From NCBI GenBank assembly GCA_963745675.1, contig CAVUYM010000020.1, positions 1-64,000 on the forward strand: a stretch of 64,000 nucleotides of DNA. Direction: 5' to 3'. Within the stretch, counting starts at the first letter, position 1; each line of letters opens with the position of its first letter. Shown here piece by piece: positions 18,741 through 29,209 of the stretch. Made by a program: the position numbers and the translations under genes. Below the pieces are notes generated by a model. It ran no database searches. It saw only the letters and a program-made list of their open reading frames with translations, and was not told the origin of the DNA. Source of the stretch: JAUIIK01 sp963745675. Lineage in GTDB: Bacteria > Chloroflexota > Chloroflexia > Thermomicrobiales > CFX8.

Positions 18741-19042
18741 CGCAGATTGGGAAAAAGTCTGAGGTCCATTCGTGTCATTTCGAGCAGAGCGAGAAATCTC
18801 AGACGAACGCAGGCTCGGCGCAGCGCTGATACGAATTCGTTCAGATTGATTCCCATTCTCCGTAGCTGCGACGCGATAGCGTCGCCTGTGCACGCAACGA
18901 GCTTCCGGGAGCATTTCGAGACATAGGCAGCGGATGACGTATGAGCGAGGGCTGCGCTCAGATCAGGGCTGTTGTGCGGTAGAGAAGACCCGGCTCCAGT
19001 TGGAGCCGGGTCTTGGGTTCCTATTCTTGGGCGCTGCCGAAC
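18741..19042. other. Intergenic region with dispersed-repeat-like motif and a hairpin
   Basis: No gene is seen. Around 18771-18806 is a stretch of the type GTCATTTCGAGC ... GCGAGAAATCTC, which resembles a dispersed intergenic repeat I know from other bacterial genomes. That resemblance is from memory; only one copy is present here. The right end holds the perfect hairpin listed separately. The gap separates a plus-strand lipoprotein gene from the 3' end of a minus-strand surface-protein gene. Confidence 0.4.
18985..19014 (-). terminator. Perfect 14-bp hairpin, likely terminator
   Basis: Arms AAGACCCGGCTCCA (18985-18998) and TGGAGCCGGGTCTT (19001-19014) are exact reverse complements with a 2-base loop. 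It lies 29 bp past the stop of the minus-strand surface-protein gene. The T-run on either side is short, so it may work as a bidirectional terminator or an RNA-stabilising structure. Confidence 0.6.
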
Positions 19043-22000
19043 TCAGCTCGGGAATGCGCAGTTGAAGGTGATGGTGCCGGTTGTGTTTACCGTCACTCCC
19101 CCATTGGCGGTCTGCATCGCTGCCGTGTCCGCCTGGGTGATGCCGAGCACGCCGCTGTCGATATTGTCGAGCTGGAAGAAGCTGTTTGCCGTATTTCCAA
19201 CCGCGTTGATGCAGACGGTTCCGGGACCTTCATGGTTGGCGAGGAAGCTCGCCGCTAATCCGTCGTCGCCATTGCCGGCGGTCAACGTGTTGGTCTGTAC
19301 GTCTATAGAGTAGTCCCCGGTGTCGTCGAATGTGACGACCAGAGCCGGACGCGCCCAAACCAGTGCGGTTTGTTCCGGTGCCGCCGTTACCACCGGTGAT
19401 GTTCGAGCCTGTGATAACAGCGTTGTCGTTCTCAACAATCACGCCCTCGCCGCCGTTTCCGCCGACATAACCGCTGCCGCCATCGCCACCAGTGATCGTG
19501 GCGTTGGTTGCAGTGAGAGTGTTACACGGGTTGCATCCTGCCACATGAATCCCGTGGCCGCCGTCGGCGCTCGAATCATTCAAGTCCTTGCCGCCGTTGC
19601 CGGCTGCTGCCGCGGAGTCGGATATCGTCACGACACTTCCTTCGGTAAAGATGCCGTCTCCACCTTCTTTGGGATTGGTCGGAGAATCGCCGCCGTCACC
19701 GCCAAAGACCTGGGAAGTGCTTCGAACGGTTAGATCCGAGCCAAATGTATAGATGCCTTCGCCGCCGTAACCACCGTTAAAGCCGCCGCTACCCAGTACG
19801 TTGTCGCCGCCGCGAGCGCCGGTGACCGTCGAGCTATCGACAGTTACCATGGATTCTTCGGCGTAGATGCCGTAGCCCCCATCTCCACCGTGGGTCTCGG
19901 AATCTGCTCCCGCTCCACCTTGAATATCAGAACCTTGATCGACCATCAGTTCGACCGCGAGCGCCGTAATACCGTCTCCACCATCCCCGGAGTAATAACC
20001 GCTACCGCTGACTCCGCCGACGACGGTGGAGTTCGTCACTGTCGTCGCCGTGGACAAGATAGACGTGCCTTGAAGTGTTGCGCTCGTGGGCACCAGTGAG
20101 AACTCAGGACCGAATGAGATGATCCCGGGGCCACCGTAGCCGCCCTCTTCATCACCGGCAACGCCCCCGGCAGCGCCATAGATATTCGAATTCGTGACCG
20201 TGAGATTCCCGCCGCCATAGAAACCGCCCGGTAGAGCCTGGAGCTCCGAGTGTCTGATCCCTGCCGGACTTTCGGTGATTGCCGAAGGGAAGAGCGGGAA
20301 ACCGTTGGCGATGCCTGCGCCGCCATCTCCTGCGACATCTAGAGCGGCCCCACCAGCGCCGCCGTAGATGTTCGAGCCCGTGACATTCACGTCAATATTT
20401 GACTGCGGCAATCCCGGACCCTGGAGCGTGGGATCGACAATACAACAGCAACACCCGAACGAACCTCCGGTTAGGAATATGCCCGAGCCACCGAAGCCGC
20501 CATACGTTGCTTGCGAAGCTCCTCCGACACCGCCGGTGATGGTCGACGCGTTGACGTCGATGAGCAGTGAATCGGGTGTTTCACCCTGGAGTGAGGTTGA
20601 TCCCGCGCTTGAACTGGCGACGAAGAACTGGTTGGTTGCGATTCCGTCTCCGCCCCAACCGGCCTCACCATCCGAATCTGCGCCGTTACCGCCTTCGACG
20701 GTCGAAGTGTCAACGCTCAAGATTGTCAATTCCAGGGGGTCTCCCTGCAGCGAAGCTCCCGTGATGTGGACGACGTCTGCGCCAATGAATATGCCAGCAC
20801 CACCGTCGCCGGCGAAGATGTCACCCTCCCCACCGTCACCGCCCCGGATCGTCGAACTCTCCGAGATGGAAATGACGATAAACCCGGTGTCGATCCCATC
20901 CCCTCCAAATCCTCCAAAGTCGCCGCCATCACCACCATCACCGCCCTCAACCAGCGAAGCTCCTGATACGTGTATGAATGAAGGCTCCGTCGGTGGTGAA
21001 GGTGGTGGACCTTGAAGCTCGCGGCTAGCGTGAGAGGTTACGCGCGATCTAGAAATGACGATGGAGTTTGTGCCGATACCGTGACCGCCATACCCGGCTT
21101 CGAAGTCGCCGTTGGAGCCATCGCCGCCGATGACATTTGATGCATCGTCTACAGTGAGTTGAGCATTGATGTTGATAAAAATACCGTATCCGCCGTCGCC
21201 GATTAATGGCGTTTCAGACTGTAGCGAAGATGAATTCTGGATAGCGTTGCTACCGCCTCCATCACCGCCGTAAACGTCCGAGCCGGTAACAGTGACGGAG
21301 CTGACGGACACAAAGATACCGTCGCCGCCGTTGCCGTCGTAGGAGTTGCTTGCGCCTTGCAGCGTACTGCCATTCTGGATCGCACTTGCATCAGGATCGC
21401 CGTTTCCGCCTCTAATCGTCGAATCGATCACAGTGAGTGAACCTTCTTCGACGGACACTCCCGTATGTCCATCAACATTCGTGCCGCCGAACACCTGGAC
21501 TCGGTCGAGTGTGGTGTTTTTGGAACTGAAGACTTCTACTGCACCATTAAAATCACTGACAATCGTCAGCCCAACTGCGGTTGAGTTGTCTGCCATGTAG
21601 AGCGCGACACCTGGCGTCCGCAACTGTGGGATGTCTTCGCTTGGATTCACGTCCGGCACGACGATAAACGGAGGTAACTCGCTGGGGCGGATGCCCTGCA
21701 GCGTCGAGCCCTCTATCGCATCCTGGAGGATTGCCGATAGATCGACCTCCTGGCCGACGAGGTATTGGCCTGATTCGAGATGGAGATTAGTAGTGTATGA
21801 GTCTGGAGACTCGAATAGGAAGATGAAGTCGTCAGGGTTGTCCGGATCGTTGCCGTCGTCATTGAGGACGCTGATGTCATTGAGCGGTGTCTGCCGCCGT
21901 CCGTCACCTGGGTCAAGCGCATTGCTGTCGACGAACCAGACCGCCGGCGTCAGGACCTGGATCGTCACACTGACAACGGCACTCAGTCCGTTACTGTCTT

Positions 22001-22661
22001 CTACGGTATAGGCGAAGCTATCATCGCCGGTGAAAGCGCCGGGGTTGGGAGCAGGCGGGATGTAGGTGAAGGAGCCATCCGGATTGAGATTGACCTCACC
22101 CTGGGTGCCCGTCAAATCAAGGATGGTGACCATCAAGCCGGGGCCGGTGTCGTTCGCCAGCACGCCGTCGGAAGCCGGGACGTCGATATCGACGTTGCCG
22201 AGTGTCTGGTATACGTCGTCGTTGGCATCAATAGGGAAGACAACCAGCATTTCGCCGTAGCCACAAGTGCCGGTTGGGTAGGGCCGAGCGAGACGCAAGC
22301 GTCCAGTCCAGTTGGAATAGCAGATATTGACCTGGGTATTGCTGGGCAGATCAATGCGGGTGCTGGTCGGCGGTGAGCATTCGCCGTTGTTCTGAGGCGC
22401 GTATAGAGCACCGGTATAGGCCGAGGCGCAGAGCGTGACAGGATAGTCGTCGGGCAGGGTGAGGAGCTGGCTATTCGGAGGGCAGGTGCCGGAGAGCGAC
22501 CCGCTGTAGGCGCCTGTATAGGGGTTGATGCACAGATAATTCAGTTCGTAGGTCGCTCCTTGCGCTTCGGCTTCGCGCGTCGATGTCTGGAACGCAGCAA
22601 GGGTTGCGAGCGTCGATAACGACGCCACGACTATGCCGAGTATAAGCAACTTACGGAGCAT
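19043..22661 (-). CDS. Large secreted surface protein: Cys-Tyr-Thr-Gly repeats, Ig-like domain, Gly-rich beta-helix (frameshifted)
   Basis: About 1,200 aa. The N-terminal signal (KLLILGIVVASLSTLATLAA ... EAEAQ) is followed by three short repeats of the form C-x3-[YW]-TG-x(n)-C-x(n)-LP (CINPYTG, CASAYTG, CYSNWTG). Next come a Big_9/cadherin-like domain (GVLANDTG ... DGSFTYIPPAP ... DDSFAYTV) and a VWFVDSNALDPGDGRR segment. About 800 residues of right-handed beta-helix-like repeats follow, with GGDGG turns. [ST]LQG-type linkers are scattered between the coils. The frame breaks near 19360-19385; the C-terminal about 110 residues continue in another frame to the stop at 19043. ATG 22661 has AGGGGAAT just upstream. 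No LPXTG or anchor is seen. An adhesive or envelope role is inferred. Confidence 0.8.
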
Positions 22662-22746
22662 GGCTATTCCCCTGATTCCCTTTTCCCGGTTCATATTGAA
22701 GCAAGTATAGCCCGGTGAGCGAAATACCTGGCGAGGCGAGAAAAAG

Positions 22747-23913
22747 CTAGAGCGATCCCTCTTCAGTGCGATGACGAGGCAAGAAGAAGACGAAGGGAAC
22801 TGCCAGCGCCGAGGCAATAGAAACGCCGAAGAAGGCCTTCTCGAGGCCGATCTGATCGGCGATCGCTCCGAAAGCGAAGGCGGTCAGCGAGAGCGAGACG
22901 AAGCTTAGCGCCAGCATGCCTCCGGCCATCGCGCCGCGCGCTTCCGGCATCAGGTCCTGTGAGACGGCCATCATCTGCGGCCGTACAGCCGTCAAAGCGG
23001 CGCTGGCCGGAATCAACACCAGGAAGGGCAGCCAGCTGCCGTTCTCAACCAGCAGATAGGTCGCAAGTAGCGGCGATGCTGCGGCCAGAGAAATGGCCAT
23101 CGTGTTCCGCGATCCGATGTGATCGGAGAGAAACCCGCCGCCGAGCATTCCGACAACCCCGGAGGAGAAGAGAATCGTCAGCGCCAGACCGGCGTACCAC
23201 TCGCTATAGCCTTTATCGACCAGGAACTTGACGAGGAAGTAGTGATAGGGGCCGGTTGCGATGGCGTTCAGCATCGTGATCGCAACCAGTGCTCCCAGCC
23301 AGCCACGGCGAGCACGCAACAGGGGCCGCAGGCTCACCGCTGGAGCCGCGTGCCGGTTGGCATCGCTCTCCGACGTGTCGAGGGTGAAATAGAGGATGAC
23401 CGACGCCGCCACCCCGAAGACCATCACGACGGCAGAGCCTTCGAGCGTCAGCCAGGTTATCGCGGCGGTGATCAGGAGCGGCGCCATCGCACGGGCGATC
23501 TCCGCGCCAGACATGAAGATCGACATCGCTCTGCCCGAACGCGTCCCGCCATACTCGCCCATCAACGCGACGGCAGGGGCGTGGAAGATACCGGATGAGA
23601 TTCCGGAGATGAAGAGCAGGACGAGCACCATCCAGACGCTGTTCGCCAGCCCCAGCGACGAGATCGAGATAGCGGTAACGGCCGGGCCGAGAACGACGAA
23701 GAGCTTGCGGCTGGTGCGATCGACCAAAACGCCGATGAAGGGCTGGAAGATTCCCGGCAGCTGCTGGGCCGGGAACATCAGGCTTATGACCGTTAGCGAG
23801 ACTGCCAGCTTGGCCTGGATTTCCGGCAGCAACGGTCCGAGAAAGCCGCCGTAGAGATCGTGTGCGGCATGGGCGGCGGCGAGGGTGAAGATGGCGCGGC
23901 GTTTTTCCCTCAC
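22747..23913 (-). CDS. MFS transporter (fosmidomycin-resistance-like), paralogue 1
   Basis: Major facilitator of about 389 aa with 12 predicted helices. The first motif AAHAAHDLYGGFLGPLLPEI matches the start of its two upstream paralogues. The loop motif LVDRTSRK (motif A type) and the SDHIGSRNTMAISL loop between helices 8 and 9 are present. The N-terminus is odd. The gene begins inside the palindromic repeat, where GTG 23913 (or ATG 23931) gives residues VREKRR with no counterpart in the paralogues, whose 30-60-residue leaders are missing here. The repeat seems to have replaced the original 5' end. The substrate is unknown; relatives export drugs or sugars. Confidence 0.85.
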   Translation of the reverse strand: MREKRRAIFTLAAAHAAHDLYGGFLGPLLPEIQAKLAVSLTVISLMFPAQQLPGIFQPFIGVLVDRTSRKLFVVLGPAVTAISISSLGLANSVWMVLVLLFISGISSGIFHAPAVALMGEYGGTRSGRAMSIFMSGAEIARAMAPLLITAAITWLTLEGSAVVMVFGVAASVILYFTLDTSESDANRHAAPAVSLRPLLRARRGWLGALVAITMLNAIATGPYHYFLVKFLVDKGYSEWYAGLALTILFSSGVVGMLGGGFLSDHIGSRNTMAISLAAASPLLATYLLVENGSWLPFLVLIPASAALTAVRPQMMAVSQDLMPEARGAMAGGMLALSFVSLSLTAFAFGAIADQIGLEKAFFGVSIASALAVPFVFFLPRHRTEEGSL

Positions 23914-24054
23914 CCCCTGCCCCTCTCCCACTGCTGCGCGGGGAGAGGGGAGGAAGACAAAGACCGGGCACGATCGCTTTCTGGATCGGCACCCCCTCTC
24001 CCCCGCTGTAGCGCAGCGAAAGCGTGTGGGAGAGGGGGCCGGGGGGTGAGGGAA
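23905..24054. repeat. Long palindromic intergenic repeat, copy 2
   Basis: Outer arms TTCCCTCACCCCCTGCCCCT (from 23905) and its imperfect complement ending at 24054 enclose about 95 bp with further nested GC-rich hairpins (CCCCTCTCCC and GGGAGAGGGG blocks). The arms share the CCCTCACCCCC...CCCCTCTCCCA core with the element at 15056-15173. It separates two MFS genes on the minus strand and supplies the start region of the downstream one. It is likely a mobile or hairpin element of unknown mechanism. Confidence 0.8.
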
Positions 24055-24090
24055 TTCAACACAAGCTATCCACTACAACCACACTAATCC

Positions 24091-25359
24091 CTAATCCCTG
24101 CCCACAGGCATCGGCAGCGCTTCGCCGCGCCGCGGTAAGAGTGCAATAAAGGGGATGGCGAAGAAGCCGAAGACTGGAACGTACCAGAGCGTCGTGTCGA
24201 TGCCCGCCCGGTCACTGAGGGCGCCGAAGGCCATGGTGATCAGACTCATCGTGACGAAGCCGAAAGCAAGCATCAGACCCGACATCTGGGCACGAGATTC
24301 CGGCAGAATCTCCTGCGCCAGTGCCAGCATGATCGGCCGGCTGGCCATCGAGAAGATACCGGCAATGACCAGGACAACGAGACCCAGACCCGAAATACCC
24401 TCAAACATCAGGTAGAGATAGACGATCGCCGGCGAGATGCCGAGCGTTCCGTAGAGCACATTGCGGCGTCCCAGGCGATCGGAGAGCGGGCCCCAGAGCA
24501 GGCCGCCGAAGCCACCGGCAGCGAAGTACAGCGAGAGCGATAACCCCGCAAACCACTCACTGCGGCCTTCGACGATGAGGTACTTGAAAAGGAAGAAAGC
24601 AAAGGGAGCATTGAAAGCCGAGACCATCAAACTGAATCCGAAAAGGCCGGTTAACCAGCGAGCGCGAGCGCGCAGTAGTGGCCGGATAGCGATGTTGAGC
24701 TGGCGTCGATCTGCGGCATCGCTATCGCTCTTGGTCGTGTCGACGGTGAAATAGAGGATCACCGATGCCGCGATCCCGAATACTGCCACGACAAACGAGC
24801 CTTCGAGCGTGAACCAGGCAACGGCGGCCGTGATGATCAGCGGCCCGATGGAGCGCGCGGCTTCGCCACCGAACATGAAATAGGACATCGCCCGGCCCGT
24901 CTTCGAGCCGCCATATTCGCCGACGAGCGCGATCGACGGCGCGTGGAACGCTGCCGATGCCAGACCTGAGCAAACAAGCAGCAGCAGGATCAGCCCGACG
25001 TTCGGCGCGAGTCCGATCGTTGAGACGCCCAATGCTGCGACCGCCGGCGCGCCGACGACGAACCAACGCTTCGATGATCTGTCCGCCCAGGCGCCGACGA
25101 AGGGCTGGATGACGCTCGGCATCTGCTGGGCAGGCACCATCAGGCTGGCAATGAAGAGGGAGATGCCCAGTTTTTCCTGTACTGCGGGAATAAGCGGGCC
25201 GAGAAACGACGAATAGAGATCGTGGGCGAAGTGCGCGCCGCTGACGGTCAGGGTTCCGCGCCGGTCGAAATTGTCGACTTCAACTTCGATCTCGGAGACA
25301 GTATCCGTTGTCAGCGGTTCCTGGCGAACGGTCGATGTGACGCTATTTGCCACGTTCAT
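24091..25359 (-). CDS. MFS transporter (fosmidomycin-resistance-like), paralogue 2
   Basis: About 422 aa with 12 predicted helices. An acidic cytosolic leader of about 32 residues precedes SGAHFAHDLYSSFLGPLIPA, then the first helices. Motif A-like WADRSSKRW and the loop LSDRLGRRNVLYGTLG are present. The C-terminal helices include GLMLAFGFVTMSLITMAFGA. It belongs to the same subfamily as its two neighbours, and the three genes read in one direction, which suggests an operon or a tandem amplification. No regulator gene of a typical efflux system is adjacent. Confidence 0.9.
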   Translation of the reverse strand: MNVANSVTSTVRQEPLTTDTVSEIEVEVDNFDRRGTLTVSGAHFAHDLYSSFLGPLIPAVQEKLGISLFIASLMVPAQQMPSVIQPFVGAWADRSSKRWFVVGAPAVAALGVSTIGLAPNVGLILLLLVCSGLASAAFHAPSIALVGEYGGSKTGRAMSYFMFGGEAARSIGPLIITAAVAWFTLEGSFVVAVFGIAASVILYFTVDTTKSDSDAADRRQLNIAIRPLLRARARWLTGLFGFSLMVSAFNAPFAFFLFKYLIVEGRSEWFAGLSLSLYFAAGGFGGLLWGPLSDRLGRRNVLYGTLGISPAIVYLYLMFEGISGLGLVVLVIAGIFSMASRPIMLALAQEILPESRAQMSGLMLAFGFVTMSLITMAFGALSDRAGIDTTLWYVPVFGFFAIPFIALLPRRGEALPMPVGRD

Positions 25360-25401
25360 CCTCTATCTACGACGCGGATGGGACCGCGTGATTGAGTGAT
25401 C

Positions 25402-26691
25402 CTAGTACACCGGTGTAGGCATGGCCTCGCCACGCTTGGGCAAGAAAGGCACGGCAAGGAGTGCGAAAAGCGACAGGATCGGGATGTACCAATATGCGTT
25501 CTGGATGCCGATGCTGTCTGCAAACGCTCCGAAAGCCAGTGCGATGATACTCATCGTTCCAAACCTGAAGGCTAGCGTTACGCCGGCCATCGTGCCACGC
25601 GCCTCGGGCATGATCTCCTGGGCCAGCGCCAGCTCGACTGGCCCGGATGCCATCGAGATGATCCCGGCCAAAGCCAGCAGGCTGATGACCCAGACCGAGC
25701 CGTTTTCGAGGAAGAGGTACAGGTAGAGGACCGGCACTAGCAGCGTCGTACTGACGGCCATGACGATGCGCCGGCCAAGGTAATCCGACATGATCCCGCC
25801 AGCGAAACCGCCGAAGATCCCGGCGAAAGATATCGTCGCCAGTGAGATCGATGCGTACCATTCGCCTCTTCCGACATCGAGCAGATAGGCGACGAGAAAG
25901 ATCGTGAAGGGCGCTCGGCCCATTGAACGCAGCAGGCCAAAGCCCATCAAGCCGCCGACATACCGCGCCCGTGCTCGTAACAGCGGTCGAAATGGCACGA
26001 CATCTTTGTCTTTTTCGGCCTGATCGCTGGCAGTTGTATCGACGACGAAATAGAGCGCAATAGATGCTGCTATCCCGAGGAACATCGCGATCCAGAGATT
26101 GTGAAAGCCCACCAGCCAGATGACGCCGGTCACGGCCAGCGGGCCGATAGCCCGGGCCAGTGAACCGCCGGCCTGGAACATCGCCATTGCGCGCCCCATC
26201 CGCCCACCACCGTAGTCGCCGATGAGCGCGACAGCGGGAGTGTGAAACGCGGCCGAGGCCAGCCCGGCACTGAAGAGCAGGGCCAGGACGACGAAGACAT
26301 TTGGCGCCAGGCCGATTGACGAGACCGAAATGCCGGCGACGGCTGGCGCGAGGACGACGAACCAGCGTTTCGAGGTGCGGTCGGCCAGAATTCCGATGAA
26401 GGGCTGGAGCAGACTCGGCATCGATTGGGCTGGAACCATCAAGCTCGCCACGAAGAGCGAGATGCCGAGATTTTCCTGGACGAAGGGAATCAGCGGGTCG
26501 CGGAATGAAGAGTAGACGTCATGCGAGAGGTGCGCTCCGGCGACCGTGTAGGTGCCCCGCGCATCGTAGGTGTCTTCGGGTTCATCGAGCGTTTCGGTCG
26601 AACTGCCGGTTGCCGTATCCGTCGCGGGTGGGTGCAACTCGTCGGTTGCCTGGTCGTGTTGTTCCTCGTCACGCGTTTTGATGGAAGCCAC
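25402..26691 (-). CDS. MFS transporter (fosmidomycin-resistance-like), paralogue 3
   Basis: About 429 aa. A long charged leader (KTRDEEQHDQATDELHPP and on) precedes AGAHLSHDVYSSFRDPLIPF and 12 hydrophobic helices. Motif A-like LADRTSKRW and the loop MSDYLGRRIVMAVS are present. The start is GTG 26691 with a weak ribosome-binding site. It is first of the three MFS genes; the next begins 42 bp downstream. The leaders of paralogues 2 and 3 differ in sequence while the helices are clearly homologous, so the leader is fast-evolving. Confidence 0.9.
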   Translation of the reverse strand: MASIKTRDEEQHDQATDELHPPATDTATGSSTETLDEPEDTYDARGTYTVAGAHLSHDVYSSFRDPLIPFVQENLGISLFVASLMVPAQSMPSLLQPFIGILADRTSKRWFVVLAPAVAGISVSSIGLAPNVFVVLALLFSAGLASAAFHTPAVALIGDYGGGRMGRAMAMFQAGGSLARAIGPLAVTGVIWLVGFHNLWIAMFLGIAASIALYFVVDTTASDQAEKDKDVVPFRPLLRARARYVGGLMGFGLLRSMGRAPFTIFLVAYLLDVGRGEWYASISLATISFAGIFGGFAGGIMSDYLGRRIVMAVSTTLLVPVLYLYLFLENGSVWVISLLALAGIISMASGPVELALAQEIMPEARGTMAGVTLAFRFGTMSIIALAFGAFADSIGIQNAYWYIPILSLFALLAVPFLPKRGEAMPTPVY

Positions 26692-26710
26692 TGGCGCCGG
26701 TTCCTAACTC

Positions 26711-26751
26711 AAACGCGCCCGACAGATGTTTGGCCGGGCGCGTCGATCGTT
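26711..26751 (+). repeat. 41-bp direct repeat, left copy (hairpin-forming)
   Basis: The 41-bp sequence beginning AAACGCGCCCGACAGATG recurs at 29210-29250 with two mismatches, in the same orientation. The CGCGCCCG and CGGGCGCG arms form an 8-bp hairpin here. The two copies bracket the Gly-rich surface-protein gene. This copy may also terminate transcription or mark a duplication boundary. Confidence 0.75.
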
Positions 26752-26967
26752 TAGTGCGAGTTAACGATAGCATGGGGTCGCAAACTGCCGCGCTAGTTAC
26801 TCATCGCGGAGGTCGGAGTCATGCCCGGGAATCATCCGGTGCTCAGGCCCCCCGGCTCAGCGACCATCACGATTTTCTCAATGAAGCTCCTGCCGTGAGG
26901 GATCTTCACGGATGCCGTGGCCCGACTATACTTCACGGCATCGCGTGTTCGTTCAAGGTGGCGGGAA

Positions 26968-29197
26968 ATGGTGTTCAGGGGTATGTCTATCTTCCGACGA
27001 CTCTTTGTGCTCGGGCTGGTGGTCGCTATCATCTCAATGCTGGCTGCTCTCGTAGCCCTGCAGGCATCGACCGAAGATGCTGAGGCACAGGTCGCAGCCT
27101 ATCCGATGGACACCCTCTGCCTCAATAGGTACACCGGCTCCTACAAAGGATCCCTTTACGGCGCATGCCCGCCAAACCATCTGCTCGTCAAGCTTCCCGA
27201 CGCCTACCCGCTGACGCTCTGCGGCTCGGCCTGGAATGGGTCCGTTCGCACCACGCAGCCCGGTGGAACGTGTCTTCCGGGTGCCTCCGTGGTCATTGAA
27301 CTCCCTAGCCTTGAGCCGGTCACCCTCTGCTACAACCGCTATACGGCCGGACTGAGGCTGCCTTATCCCTATCCCGGCGGTGCTTGTACCCCAACAGAAT
27401 TGTTGGTGAGTTTGCCACTGGGCTTGATCACAAATCCTGATACGTATCAGACGCTAGGGAACGTTGACATCGATGTGCCGGTCGATGCCGGGGTGCTTGC
27501 CAACGATAGCGGCGACGGCATCAACGTCAGCGCCTTTGACGCAGTGAGTGCCAATGGCGGTACGGTCGTGATGAATCCGGATGGCTCATTCACCTACACG
27601 CCTCCCGCTCCGAGCCCGAACGCCTTCATCGGCGTCGACAGCTTCAGCTACACCGCGATGGAAGCGATTGGTGGAACGACCGAAGATGTTCAAGTGACGA
27701 TCGAGGTACGTAGCCCGGTCGTGTGGTTCGTGGATGCTGATGCGGGTGATCCCGGCGATGGCCGGAGAATGACGCCCCTCAACAACATCAATGTGCTCAA
27801 CAACGATGGTAGCGACCCGGATAACCCGGGCGACTTCATCTTCCTGTACGAATCCTCGTCCATTTATGACGCCGCGTTTTTTCTTGAGGAGGGACAGAGT
27901 CTCATTGGCCAAGAGGTCGATCTGCTTGGAGTTCTTGCAGCCTGCGATAGAGGGGACGACACTGCTCGGCTTCAATGCGAACACGCTGCCGCCGCACATC
28001 GTCTTGCCAGAGACCGATCCGACCTCGGACATAGTGGAGGTCGGCAACGAGGTCGTCCCACTTGAGATGGACAGCGACTCCACCGCCGCTGGGATGACGG
28101 TGTTCAGTGTGTTTGCAGAGGCGGTGCGGATCGAAACCGCAGATAACGTGACGCTGGACCGTGTATTTGCCTTCGGTGGGATCAATGGAGGCGTCGGCCA
28201 GCCGGGTGTCATCGTCGAGACTGGTTCGCTGACCGTGCTCAACTCCGAAGTCACGGGCGGCGCTGGCGCTAACGGTGTTGCTGATGGCGCTGATGGTGGC
28301 GCTGGCGGCCATGGGATCAAGCTCATGGATGCCAGTCTCCAGGTCGACGGTTCTACCGTCACCGGCGGTAACGGTGGCGCTGGCTCCGACGGCTCCGACA
28401 GCGCTATTGCTGGCGGCGACGGTAGCAATGGTGGTGGTGGCGGGAATGGTGGCGATGCGATCGACCTCACGAACACCACGCTCCAGATCAGCAACTCTAC
28501 GGTCACTGGAGGTGCTGGTGGCGACGGAGGCAATGGCGGCGACGGCGGGAACGGCGACGAGGGGCCGGGCGGTGCTGGTGGCGACGGTGGCGCCGGAGGG
28601 AATGGCGGCGATGCTCCGGGCGGTCAAGGTGGTGACGCGGGCAACGGCGGGAATGGTGGCAACGGTGGCGCCGGCAACCCCGGCGGTGCTGGTGGTGCTG
28701 GTGGCGCTGGAGGTACGGGAGGGGCTGGCGACCAGGGCAACGGGAACGACGGCGTCGGCGGCGTCGGCGGCGCAGGTGGCGTCGGCAGCATTGGCGGTAA
28801 CGGTGGTGCCGGTGGCGCCGGTGGTAGCGGCGTTATCGGTGGCGATGGCGGTGCCGGTGGCGCTGGCGGTAACGGCGGCGCAGGTGGCGCTGGCGGTGCT
28901 GGTGGCGCCGGCGGTGACGGGGGCAGCGGTAGTGCCGGTATAGATGGCAATGGCGGTGCCGGTGGCGCTGGGGGTAACGGTGGCGCAGGTGGCGCTGGCG
29001 GAGCAGGTGGCGCCGGGGGTGCTGGTACTACGGGCGGAGCAGGTGGCGCCGGGGGCGATGCCGGCGTACTCGGAGATGGTGGCGCAGGCGGAGATGGTGG
29101 ATCTGGTGGTGACGGCGGCTCCGGCGGGGTTGGCGGTAGCGGTGGAGCTGGCGGTGCCGGCTCTCCTTCCGGGTCAGCCGGTGTCGCTGGCAGTTGA
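26968..29197 (+). CDS. Secreted Gly-rich (PGRS-like) surface protein with Cys-Tyr-Thr-Gly repeats (frameshifted)
   Basis: About 740 aa and homologous to the 19043-22661 protein in its first half. It has a signal segment (LFVLGLVVAIISMLAALVAL), three C-x3-[YW]-x-G repeats (CLNRYTG, CGSAWNG, CYNRYTA), a Big_9-like domain (GVLANDSGD ... DGSFTYTPPAP) and the PVVWFVDADAGDPGDGRR segment. The C-terminal 300 residues are almost pure GGx triplets (GGAGGDGGNGG style) like mycobacterial PE_PGRS tails. The frame breaks near 27938. Removing one G restores the match to the paralogue (GQEVDL ... QPAIEGTTLLG). ATG 26968 follows AAGGTGG; ATG 26983 is an alternative. No membrane anchor is seen, so it is secreted or loosely wall-bound. 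Confidence 0.8.
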
Positions 29198-29209
29198 AGG
29201 TGACGGGTG

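Noticed and set aside
20368..21015. Plus-strand Pro/Ser-rich frame opposite the 19043-22661 gene
   Set aside because: Same artefact: mirror of Gly/Ser codons of the real minus-strand protein; low-complexity, no start signal.
22661..22817. Longer N-terminus for the large surface protein
   Set aside because: The extension overlaps the MFS gene and lacks a ribosome-binding site, while ATG 22661 has AGGGGAAT and starts a clean signal peptide.
27586..28950. Long minus-strand Pro/Ala-rich reading frames opposite the Gly-rich surface gene
   Set aside because: They are the complement of GGx triplets (GGC/GGT gives GCC/ACC), lack ribosome-binding sites and have no motif. The plus frame has a signal peptide and domains.
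28250..29190. CRISPR-like or tandem DNA repeat impression
   Set aside because: The periodicity is the degenerate GGx codon pattern within a coding frame; there are no constant repeats separated by unique spacers.
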